From the NCBI GenBank assembly GCA_024762845.1, contig JANTGQ010000003.1:1-21108 (forward strand): a DNA stretch of 21,108 nucleotides, written 5' to 3'. Below the pieces are notes generated by a model. The model was not told where the DNA came from, searched no databases, and saw only the letters and a list, made by a program, of their open reading frames with translations. This DNA is from Nitratifractor sp. (lineage in GTDB: Bacteria; Campylobacterota; Campylobacteria; Campylobacterales; Sulfurovaceae). Below, one piece after another: positions 15,630 to 21,108 of this stretch (within the stretch, counting starts at the first letter, position 1; each line of letters opens with the position of its first letter). Made by a program: the position numbers and the translations under genes.

Positions 15630-15796
15630 AACCCGAATTTCGCATTAGAATTGCTTGAAATCTTCCAAACGCTTGTGCTGTAGGTATTTGCGGAAACTTG
15701 AGGTGCACCCGTAGGTGCATCGATAGTTTCTCCGTAAGTACCTACAGTACAATGGTTTGTGTAGAGTTCTGCAATCTCTAATGCATAACCCGGGTT
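15630..15796. repeat. Large imperfect inverted repeat (about 80-base arms)
   Basis: The two arms are reverse complements over most of their length. From the outside in, matching blocks on the left arm are AACCCG (15630-15635), six unpaired bases, GCATTAGA, ATTGC, GAA-TCT, AAAC, TTGT, TGTAGGTA (15679-15686), CGGA and AAACT. The left GGTGCACC (15702-15709) then faces GGTGCATC (15714-15721) across the loop CGTA. The right arm ends CGGGTT at 15791-15796, and TGTAGGTA pairs with TACCTACA at 15739-15746. Mismatches are spread evenly, so the arms have drifted. On the minus strand it would fold as a long hairpin in the 5' leader of obgE. It could be a miniature mobile repeat, an abundant intergenic repeat of the genus, or a structured RNA. 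It has no U-tract for a terminator and no frame. Confidence 0.85.
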
Positions 15797-15808
15797 AAAT
15801 TAATTATG

Positions 15809-15814
15809 ATTATA
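15809..15814 (-). promoter_or_regulatory. Candidate -10 for the obgE cluster
   Basis: On the minus strand this is a consensus TATAAT preceded by TTTGGG. The -35 region (ACTATA at 17-base spacing) is poor, as often in Campylobacterota. Transcription would start near 15802, giving a leader of about 200 bases that contains the whole inverted repeat before the obgE ATG. Confidence 0.5.
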
Positions 15815-15818
15815 CCCA

Positions 15819-15838
15819 AACTCATATTTCATATAGTT
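15819..15838. promoter_or_regulatory. Short dyad, possible operator
   Basis: AACTCATAT and ATATAGTT flank TTC and are reverse complements apart from one extra C in the left arm. The dyad lies just upstream of the minus-strand -10 and about 30 bases before the plus-strand -10. That position would let a regulator act on both divergent promoters. That the neighbouring XRE protein binds it is inference only. Confidence 0.3.
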
Positions 15839-15865
15839 ATCTTTTCCAAGTAGACTCAGGTGGTT

Positions 15866-15874
15866 TGCTATAAT
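15866..15874 (+). promoter_or_regulatory. Extended -10 promoter for the XRE regulator
   Basis: TGC followed by TATAAT (15869-15874) is a perfect extended -10 (TGnTATAAT). No TTGACA-like -35 is seen, which such promoters do not need. It lies about 50 bases before the GTG start of the regulator. Confidence 0.6.
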
Positions 15875-15923
15875 GTAATAAGCGTGTCAAAACTATTCAT
15901 ACTGTAAAAAAGGATACCCAAAA

Positions 15924-17363
15924 GTGCAAACAAACAGACTCATTCACTCTATTGGTGCTGCAATAAAACACCATAGAGTAGCAAAAAAAATATCTCTTTC
16001 CGCACTAGCTAAAGAGGCAAAAGTATCAAAATCTACTCTTTTTGCGCTTGAACTAGGTGACTCTAATCCAACAATATCGACACTCGAAGCGATAAGTGTG
16101 GCTCTAAACGTAGAACTTAAAGAGTTACTGCAAGATAGAAAGAGAGATAATAACTCTCTACAATTAATAGAAAATACAAAAAGTAACAAAGGTTCACTCT
16201 ACCAACTAAACCTTGAACCCCTAGAGGAATTTTCATACAGCAACACCAATAGCCAATCTCTAAAAATCAATATCATCGAAGGTGCTATTACAGTACTTGA
16301 GACCAATACCACACTCACAAAAAACAGTAAAATGCAGCTGCCAAACAGTTTTAGAGCAGTAGCAGGAAAAGATGGCGCTAAAGCAATTATATTTATTGCA
16401 GCTACCGAGAGCTCTATACTTCTATCTGAGGACATATTTATTGATACATTAACAAAAGAGTCTCTTCAGGAGTTATCTATTAACAGTTACTCTTCTTCAA
16501 TATCAAGAGTTATTCTTCCACCAGCGACCACAGTTCCACAGTGTAAAAATATCCCCCATACAACAATACTCTCCAATAAAACCAACAATGCTATCGAGTT
16601 GTATATCTTTAGTAGATACCAAGGTCTTAAAAGCCAATACAGAGAATTACTATCATCAATAACTGCAGATAGACTCATAGACAAAAACTTACATCTTATA
16701 GATAAATTAATCTACTCAATCCCACTCCTAGAAAATGACTTCAAAGAGATTACTATCCACCCCATAACTTTTCTAGAAACAAAACTCATAGAGGAGCATC
16801 AATCTACTCATAAGAGCGCCAAGAAGATAGAACCTTCACACCTGCTACTTAGAAAATTAGAGAGTAATCAGAACTATGCAATCACCACCGAGCTCCTAGA
16901 TAGCAGTTATTCCACGGCAGCTCTCAGCGCAACTCTAGTAGCTAACATCTATCGAGCTATAGAAGATATGGTTTCTATTAAAACAGATGAGCTCAGAGTC
17001 CAAGAGATAAAGCTCTTTAACGAAGTAAATAAAATACTACCACAAGCTTACTACTACGCTTTTTGTGAAAAATGTGATGTAGCTACAACACTCTTGCAAG
17101 AGTTAGATACTAAAATAAGCAGATTTTTTAAACAAGAGAAAGTAATACATAGTGCATTTAAAATTTTCTACACAAAACTTTTTACAACAATAGAAAATGC
17201 ACTTGAGATGTACAACAACAATAGAGTTTACTTTGATAAAGAGAAATTTGAAACTTTTATAAGAGATAGTGGAGCAACTATTGAGTATGCAACACTACTC
17301 CAAAAAGGTGTTAGAGGAGGTAGATATCTCTACTTTATTAGAGGTTCCCTTAAGAGCGACTAA
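15924..17363 (+). CDS. XRE-family regulator with unrecognised C-terminal domain
   Basis: 479 residues, the only plus-strand gene. Residues about 8-70 are a clear XRE helix-turn-helix (IGAAIKHHRVAKKISLSALA; VSKSTLFALELGDSNPTIST). Residues about 90-160 contain beta-rich sequence (LKINIIEGAITVLET; NSKMQLPNSFRAVAG) that resembles a degenerate cupin sensor, as in PuuR/SutR-type regulators. Residues about 165-479 are of unknown family: mostly predicted helices, a CEKC motif at 381-384, a Tyr-rich stretch before it, and the conserved-looking end RGGRYLYFIRG. There is no membrane segment or signal peptide. The start is GTG at 15924 with AAGGA upstream, and an extended -10 precedes it. It is divergent from obgE and convergent with the fumarase genes, overlapping fumB by four bases. 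XRE-cupin regulators are usually about 180-200 residues, so the C-terminal addition is unusual. Target genes are unknown. Confidence 0.85.
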   Translation: MQTNRLIHSIGAAIKHHRVAKKISLSALAKEAKVSKSTLFALELGDSNPTISTLEAISVALNVELKELLQDRKRDNNSLQLIENTKSNKGSLYQLNLEPLEEFSYSNTNSQSLKINIIEGAITVLETNTTLTKNSKMQLPNSFRAVAGKDGAKAIIFIAATESSILLSEDIFIDTLTKESLQELSINSYSSSISRVILPPATTVPQCKNIPHTTILSNKTNNAIELYIFSRYQGLKSQYRELLSSITADRLIDKNLHLIDKLIYSIPLLENDFKEITIHPITFLETKLIEEHQSTHKSAKKIEPSHLLLRKLESNQNYAITTELLDSSYSTAALSATLVANIYRAIEDMVSIKTDELRVQEIKLFNEVNKILPQAYYYAFCEKCDVATTLLQELDTKISRFFKQEKVIHSAFKIFYTKLFTTIENALEMYNNNRVYFDKEKFETFIRDSGATIEYATLLQKGVRGGRYLYFIRGSLKSD

Positions 17364-17917
17364 GCGTGCACTTCGTACATCTCTCTACCCATTTGGTAGA
17401 GGTCGTTTCCATATGTGTCGTTAATAACAGTCACAGGAAACTCTTCCACTTCAATTCTTCTAACTGCTTCGGGACCTAGCTCTGGATACGCTATTACCTC
17501 TGCAGATTTAATCTTTTTCCCAAGTAGTGCTCCTGCACCACCGGTTGCACCAAAGTAGATTCCTCCATACTCAACACAGGCATCTTTTACAGCTTGGTTA
17601 CGCTTTCCTTTACCAATCATCCCACGTGAGCCATTTTTCAGCATAGTTGGCGAATAGCTATCCATTCGGTAACTTGTAGTTGGACCAGCACTCCCTATAG
17701 GATCACCTGGCTTTGGTGGTGTTGGACCAACAAAATATATTACAGAACCCTCTAGGTCAAACGGTAGCTCTTCTCCTGCTTCAATTAAATCTACCAAACG
17801 TTTATGTGCAGCATCCCTGGCAGTATAGATTACACCGCTCAAATAGACCACATCTCCCGCTTTGAGTGCTTTTGTATCCTCTTCTGTTAGAGGAGTTTTT
17901 AAATGATACTCTGCCAT
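17360..17917 (-). CDS. fumB: Class I fumarate hydratase, beta (C-terminal) subunit
   Basis: 185 residues of the Fe-S hydro-lyase beta family. It completes the active site of the two-subunit class I fumarase, which interconverts fumarate and malate. Family motifs include GDVVYLSGVIYTARDAAHKR, IYFVGPTPPKPGDPIGSAGP, the TTSYRMDSYSP loop, GMIGKG and YFGATGGAGALLG. I chose the ATG at 17917 because AAGGAGG lies right before it; in-frame codons further upstream run into fumA. It follows fumA by 10 bases. Its stop overlaps the XRE regulator's stop in the opposite direction. L(+)-tartrate dehydratase has the same fold, but mdh and icd nearby support fumarase. The symbol denotes the subunit and not E. 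coli FumB. Confidence 0.93.
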   Translation of the reverse strand: MAEYHLKTPLTEEDTKALKAGDVVYLSGVIYTARDAAHKRLVDLIEAGEELPFDLEGSVIYFVGPTPPKPGDPIGSAGPTTSYRMDSYSPTMLKNGSRGMIGKGKRNQAVKDACVEYGGIYFGATGGAGALLGKKIKSAEVIAYPELGPEAVRRIEVEEFPVTVINDTYGNDLYQMGREMYEVHA

Positions 17918-17927
17918 TTTCGCCTCC

Positions 17928-18779
17928 TTAAATTGTAATATGTGTATGTCGTGAACTATGGCACTGAACATTCACCGAAACTGGCAAAGAGGCGATATGA
18001 CAAGGATTCGACTCAATATGCACAGCCAACGCTGTCTTAGTACCACCCATACCCATTGCACCAATTCCAAGGTTATTCACCTCTTCTAGTATAGTCTTCT
18101 CTAAAGCATCCATCTCAGGATCTGGGTTCGTAGTCTCTAAATCTCTAAAAAGAGCATGTTTAGAGCTAATCGCTGCTTTCTCAAATGTACCACCAATACC
18201 AATACCAACTGTAATAGGAGGGCAGGGGTTTCCACCGGCATCACTAATACACTCTTTTACAAACTCAATTACACCCTCTTTACCAGCAGCTGGTGGCAAT
18301 ACTCTTGCGCGACTTACATTTTCGCTTCCGCCACCTTTTGCTGCGTACTCTATCTCTATTTTGTCACCTTCAACAATATCAAAGTGGATAATTGCCGGTA
18401 AGTTGTAACCAACCGTATCTTTTAGGTTAGCACGGCTAAATGGCTCACATGTAGATGCTCTTAAGTACCCCTCTGTATAGCCGAGCTCTGTACCCTTGTT
18501 TATTGCATCTTTTAACAAACCACCAACAATTTTAACATCTGCACCAACTTTGACAAAAAATACAGCTAATCCAGTATCTTGACACAGTGGACGCTTCTCG
18601 TTTCTTGCAATATCTGCATTCTCCAAAAGTTGTCGAATCACCTCTTGAGCAACTGGCGACTTCTCTTTCTCCATCGCCTCTTTTAGGGCATCATATGTAT
18701 CTTCAGGTAGATTTGTTGCTGTTGTTATAATCATATTCTTTACAGCATTTACTACGTCATCAAATGCAACTTCTCTCAT
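17928..18779 (-). CDS. fumA: Class I fumarate hydratase, alpha (N-terminal) subunit
   Basis: 283 residues of the Fe-S hydro-lyase alpha family, which holds the oxygen-sensitive [4Fe-4S] cluster. Candidate cluster ligands are C66 in RPLCQDTG, C186 in GGNPCPP, and C260 or C273 in the NPCHIASLPVSVNVQCHS segment. TVGIGIGGTFEKAA and GIGAMGMGGTKTALAV are further family motifs. AAAGGTGG lies well placed before the ATG at 18779. It follows mdh by 15 bases and precedes fumB by 10, so mdh, fumA and fumB form one unit. In an autotrophic Campylobacterota it would act in the reductive TCA cycle (malate to fumarate). The symbol denotes the alpha subunit only. Confidence 0.94.
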   Translation of the reverse strand: MREVAFDDVVNAVKNMIITTATNLPEDTYDALKEAMEKEKSPVAQEVIRQLLENADIARNEKRPLCQDTGLAVFFVKVGADVKIVGGLLKDAINKGTELGYTEGYLRASTCEPFSRANLKDTVGYNLPAIIHFDIVEGDKIEIEYAAKGGGSENVSRARVLPPAAGKEGVIEFVKECISDAGGNPCPPITVGIGIGGTFEKAAISSKHALFRDLETTNPDPEMDALEKTILEEVNNLGIGAMGMGGTKTALAVHIESNPCHIASLPVSVNVQCHSSRHTHITI

Positions 18780-18794
18780 TGTGCCACCTTTATA

Positions 18795-19751
18795 TTATTT
18801 AAAAAATTTCTTCTCTTTTAGAACATCAATCATCTCTTTTACAGAGGCAACACTATGTGCAAAAAGCTCTTTCTGCTCATCATTTAGTGTCATCTCAAAT
18901 AGTTTCTCTACCCCATTTGCACCAAGAGCAACAGGAACACCAGAGACAACATCGCTATACCCATAGTGCCCATTTAAATAGACACCACATGGGAAAATCT
19001 GTTTCGTATCTTTCAGGATTGCCTCTACCATAATTGCAGTAGATTTTGCAGGCGCATAGTAAGCAGATCCAGTCTTAAGATAGCCAACAATCTCAGCTCC
19101 ACCATGTTTTGTTCTCTCTACAACTTCATCTATCTCTTCTTCACTAAGAATATCAGAAAGCGGAACACCTGCAACTGTAGAAAATTTAGGTAATGGCACC
19201 ATAGTATCGCCATGACCACCCATTACCGATGCTCTAATCTGTCCAGCACCATACCCTAACTTCTCAAAAATAAAGTGCGCCATTCTCGCGCTATCCAAAA
19301 TACCAGCCATTCCTACTACTCTCTCTTTTGGAAAACCAGACTCTTTAAGAGCCACATATGTCATTACATCAAGCGGGTTAGAGACCATAATAATAATTGA
19401 CTCAGGAGCATATTTTTTAACATCTGCTACAACCTCTTTTGTAATTTCGGCATTTATCATTAAAAGGTCATCACGGCTCATCCCAGGCTTTCGTGGACTA
19501 CCCGCTGTAATTACAACAATGTCGCTATCTTTAATCTGCTCAGCTTCGTGCGCTACTGTTACAACAGTGTGCTGTCTGGCTGCATTTGCCGCTTGGCTCA
19601 TATCTAATGCTTTTCCCATAGAGATATCTGGATTTCTATCTCTAAGAACCACTTCGTGACAAATACCTTTCATCGCTAGTGAGTATGCAACAGTTGCACC
19701 AACATTCCCAGCTCCAATAATAGTAACCTTTTTACCTCTTTTTCTCTCCAT
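18795..19751 (-). CDS. mdh: Malate dehydrogenase (LDH-like type)
   Basis: 318 residues of the LDH/MDH superfamily. The nucleotide-binding motif GAGNVG is at 13-18. Substrate residues are R87 and R93 in GSPRKPGMSRDDL, N125 in VSNPLD, D153 and R156 in DSARM, and H180 in GGHGD. R87 is the position that is Gln in lactate dehydrogenases, so malate/oxaloacetate specificity is expected. It makes malate from oxaloacetate in the reductive direction. AAAAGGAG lies before the ATG at 19751. A 292-base gap separates it from icd, so it probably has its own promoter, and it reads into fumA after 15 bases. Confidence 0.96.
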   Translation of the reverse strand: MERKRGKKVTIIGAGNVGATVAYSLAMKGICHEVVLRDRNPDISMGKALDMSQAANAARQHTVVTVAHEAEQIKDSDIVVITAGSPRKPGMSRDDLLMINAEITKEVVADVKKYAPESIIIMVSNPLDVMTYVALKESGFPKERVVGMAGILDSARMAHFIFEKLGYGAGQIRASVMGGHGDTMVPLPKFSTVAGVPLSDILSEEEIDEVVERTKHGGAEIVGYLKTGSAYYAPAKSTAIMVEAILKDTKQIFPCGVYLNGHYGYSDVVSGVPVALGANGVEKLFEMTLNDEQKELFAHSVASVKEMIDVLKEKKFFK

Positions 19752-19872
19752 CTACGCTCCTTTTATTAAAAAAGCTCACAATAGTTGCAAAACACAATTA
19801 AAAATTTTAATAAAGTTTTTAATTCTGCTTTTAATGCCTTGCCTGTACTATGCGAGTCTTTTGTGTGATGTT

Positions 19873-19902
19873 AGGAAACCACTCAATTGCAAGAGGTTTC
19901 CT
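19873..19902 (-). other. Stem-loop in the mdh leader
   Basis: AGGAAACC (19873-19880) and GGTTTCCT (19895-19902) form a perfect 8-bp stem with a 14-base loop. On the minus strand it lies just downstream of a -10-like box, so it would be at the very 5' end of an mdh transcript. There is no U-tract, so it is not a standard terminator. It may stabilise the mRNA or act as a protein-binding site. Confidence 0.5.
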
Positions 19903-19906
19903 CTAT

Positions 19907-19912
19907 ATAATA
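19907..19912 (-). promoter_or_regulatory. Candidate -10 for mdh-fumA-fumB
   Basis: TATTAT on the minus strand, about 155 bases before the mdh ATG, within GGTATTATATAG. No good -35 is visible. The position before the leader stem-loop and the long gap to icd make a separate promoter plausible. Confidence 0.33.
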
Positions 19913-19990
19913 CCTCTTAAATCCATAAAAACTGGACTCAAAAGCTACTATAGGGTTAACTTTAACAAATTATGATAACAATTTAGTAAC

Positions 19991-20047
19991 AGTTCTACCC
20001 AAAAAGGGGGGAGAACTAAATAGTAAACTAAGAGAAATTTCTCTTAG
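19991..20047 (-). terminator. Possible terminator region after icd
   Basis: A perfect 20-base palindrome at 20028-20047 (arms CTAAGAGAAA and TTTCTCTTAG) overlaps the icd stop codon. It is followed on the minus strand by TTTACTATTTAG. A second hairpin pairs AGTTCT (19991-19996) with AGAACT (20012-20017), with CCC facing GGG and A5 in the loop. Neither has a long U-tract, so termination may be partial. The outer arm CTAAGAG/CTCTTAG is the same as in the slyD terminator. Confidence 0.4.
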
Positions 20048-21108
20048 ATAGCATCGATAATGCTATTAAGTGTAGCAGATGGACGCATTGCTGCTTCTGC
20101 TTTTTCATCCGAAGGATGGAAGTAACCACCAATATCTTGCGCTTTTCCTTCTGCTGCAAGCAGTTCTTGCATAATTGTCTCTTCATTCTCTGATAACGCT
20201 CTTGCCACTGGTGCAAACTTAGCTTCTAAATCTTTATCTCCACAATCAGCTAGTGCGTTTGCCCAGTACTGTGCAACAAAGAAGTGAGAAGCTTTATTAT
20301 CTGCCTCTCCACACTTTCTAGATGGCGCTTTATCATTATCCAAATAGGCTTGGTTTGCAACATCTAAGCCCGCAGTTACCGCTGCCAATGTTGCATTCGG
20401 GTTTTTCTGCTCAATCATTCTAAGGCTCTCTGCAAGTGCCAAGAATTCACCAAGAGAATCCCATCTTAAGTGCCCCTCTGCCAAGAATTGGTCAACATGT
20501 TTTGGTGCACTACCACCCGCACCTGTCTCAAATAATCCTCCACCAGCTAGCAATGGAACAATAGAGAGCATCTTTGCAGATGTACCAAGCTCTAAAATTG
20601 GGTACATATCGGTTAAGTGGTCTCTTAGTACATTTCCTGTTGCTGCAATTGTATCTTTTCCAGCTCTAATTCTCTCATTTGTAAATCTTGTTGCAGCTTT
20701 AACATTCATTATATGAATCTCTAAACCTTCAGTATCAAATTCAGGTAGATATTTATTTACTTTAGCAATCATCTGCGCATCGTGAGCTCTGTTTTCATCT
20801 AACCAGAAAACAACAGGAATTTTCTCTATCTGTCCTCTCTCAACTGCAAGTCTAATCCAATCTTTAATTGGTATATCTTTTGCACGAGACATTCTCCAAA
20901 TATCACCAGCTTCACACTCAAAGCTCATAAGTTCGGTACCATCTTCTGCAGTTACAGTTACTGTACCAGACTCTTCTAACTCAAATGTAGTTGGGTGAGA
21001 ACCATACTCTTCTGCTTTTTGTGCCATAAGACCAACATTTTGCATTGTTCCCATTGTAGATACATCAAACTGTCCATTTTTAACACAGTCAGCTACCATC
21101 TCTTCGTG
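20044..21108 (-). CDS. icd: Monomeric NADP isocitrate dehydrogenase, 5' end cut off
   Basis: The C-terminal 354 residues of a monomeric-type isocitrate dehydrogenase (about 735-745 residues in the family). The frame stays open to the window edge, so the real start lies to the right. Family sequence is clear throughout: FDVSTMGTMQNVGLMAQKAE, GDIWRMSRAKDIPIKDW, VFWLDENRAHDAQMI, IAATGNVLRDHLTDMYPI and LLAGGGLFETGAGGSAPKH. It interconverts isocitrate and 2-oxoglutarate. With mdh and fumAB it covers steps of the TCA cycle, and in an autotrophic Campylobacterota it would run reductively. The dimeric IcdA type is unrelated in sequence. The gene ends in a palindrome over the stop codon. Confidence 0.96.
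   Translation of the reverse strand, partial: HEEMVADCVKNGQFDVSTMGTMQNVGLMAQKAEEYGSHPTTFELEESGTVTVTAEDGTELMSFECEAGDIWRMSRAKDIPIKDWIRLAVERGQIEKIPVVFWLDENRAHDAQMIAKVNKYLPEFDTEGLEIHIMNVKAATRFTNERIRAGKDTIAATGNVLRDHLTDMYPILELGTSAKMLSIVPLLAGGGLFETGAGGSAPKHVDQFLAEGHLRWDSLGEFLALAESLRMIEQKNPNATLAAVTAGLDVANQAYLDNDKAPSRKCGEADNKASHFFVAQYWANALADCGDKDLEAKFAPVARALSENEETIMQELLAAEGKAQDIGGYFHPSDEKAEAAMRPSATLNSIIDAI

Larger units (their letters stand above)
15601..15923. other. Divergent intergenic region, obgE / XRE regulator
   Basis: These 323 bases separate the minus-strand obgE cluster from the plus-strand regulator. From left to right they hold the obgE ribosome-binding site, a 167-base imperfect inverted repeat (15630-15796), a minus-strand -10 box (15809-15814), a short dyad (15819-15838) and a plus-strand extended -10 (15866-15874). 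The last 50 bases are the regulator's leader, with AAGGA before a GTG start. No protein-coding frame or known RNA family was recognised. Confidence 0.7.
19752..20043. other. Intergenic region between icd and mdh
   Basis: These 292 bases contain no gene that I can support. Features seen are an A/T-only inverted repeat (ATTAAAAA at 19797-19804 with TTTTTAAT at 19816-19823), a hairpin at 19873-19902, a -10-like box at 19907-19912, a small GTTAA/TTAAC dyad at 19955-19966, a hairpin around an A5G6 tract at 19991-20017, and the palindrome at the icd stop. The layout suggests an end of the icd transcript followed by a separate mdh promoter and leader. Confidence 0.6.

Noticed and set aside
15618..15796. 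Integron attC-like site: GTTAGGT at 15618 matches GTTRRRY beside a long imperfect hairpin
   Set aside because: GTTAGGT lies outside the symmetric arms, there is no matching RYYYAAC at the other end in the right place, no cassette or integrase is nearby, and the hairpin lies before a housekeeping gene.
15601..15800. Large hairpin as a rho-independent terminator
   Set aside because: It lies upstream of obgE and of the regulator, has no U-tract on either side, and is far longer than a terminator stem.
17610..17632. CACGTG core in fumB as a possible parS
   Set aside because: The flanking bases do not form the extended palindrome expected for parS, and the site lies within coding sequence.
17918..17971. 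N-terminal extension of fumB, 18 residues
   Set aside because: It would overlap the end of fumA, and a strong AAGGAGG points to the ATG at 17917.
20001..20011. A5G6 tract as a phase-variable site
   Set aside because: The tract is short, lies outside genes and not in a promoter spacer that I can define; it fits better as part of a hairpin.
1..21108. CRISPR array, prophage, insertion sequence, toxin-antitoxin or defence genes
   Set aside because: No direct-repeat array, transposase, integrase, phage or nuclease protein is seen; all genes but the XRE regulator are housekeeping or central metabolism.

Overview
The window looks like a piece of a Campylobacterota (Epsilonproteobacteria) chromosome, most like the sulfur- or hydrogen-oxidising Sulfurimonas/Sulfurovum/Sulfuricurvum group. 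The reasons are the low G+C content, the gene order obgE-proB-fmt-birA-parA-parB-atpF'-atpF-atpH-atpA-atpG-atpD-atpC followed by tolQ/tolR/tolA/tolB genes, two b-type ATP synthase subunits with no atpB or atpE in the cluster, a ProB without a PUA domain, a monomeric isocitrate dehydrogenase, and a two-subunit Fe-S fumarase next to a lactate-dehydrogenase-like malate dehydrogenase. The genus is inferred from gene order and protein character; no database search was possible.

Left and centre (about 269 to 15594, all minus strand). Sixteen tightly packed genes read leftwards from obgE to slyD. They cover ribosome assembly (obgE), proline synthesis (proB), initiator tRNA formylation (fmt), biotin attachment (birA), chromosome partitioning (parA, parB), the F1 sector and peripheral stalk of ATP synthase (atpF', F, H, A, G, D, C), and the Tol envelope machine (tolQ, tolR, tolA, tolB, cpoB), ending with the chaperone/prolyl isomerase slyD and a hairpin terminator. 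Many junctions overlap or abut (ATGA, TAGATG, TAATG), so translational coupling is likely. The usual pal gene between tolB and cpoB is missing: only 25 bases separate them.

Divergent region (15601 to 15923). This 323-base gap separates obgE from a plus-strand regulator. It holds a 167-base imperfect inverted repeat that would lie in the 5' leader of the obgE transcript, promoter-like -10 boxes facing both ways, and a small dyad between them. The regulator (15924 to 17363) has an N-terminal XRE helix-turn-helix, a possible cupin-like segment and a long C-terminal part that I do not recognise. It meets the fumarase beta gene tail to tail with overlapping stop codons.

Right part (17360 to 21108, minus strand). 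The genes are icd (cut by the window edge), mdh, fumA and fumB, which are TCA or reductive-TCA enzymes. A 292-base gap between icd and mdh holds a palindrome over the icd stop codon, further hairpins and a possible mdh promoter. No tRNA, rRNA, CRISPR array, insertion sequence, prophage or defence gene was seen. The parts least explained by standard annotation are the large inverted repeat in front of obgE and the regulator beside it.
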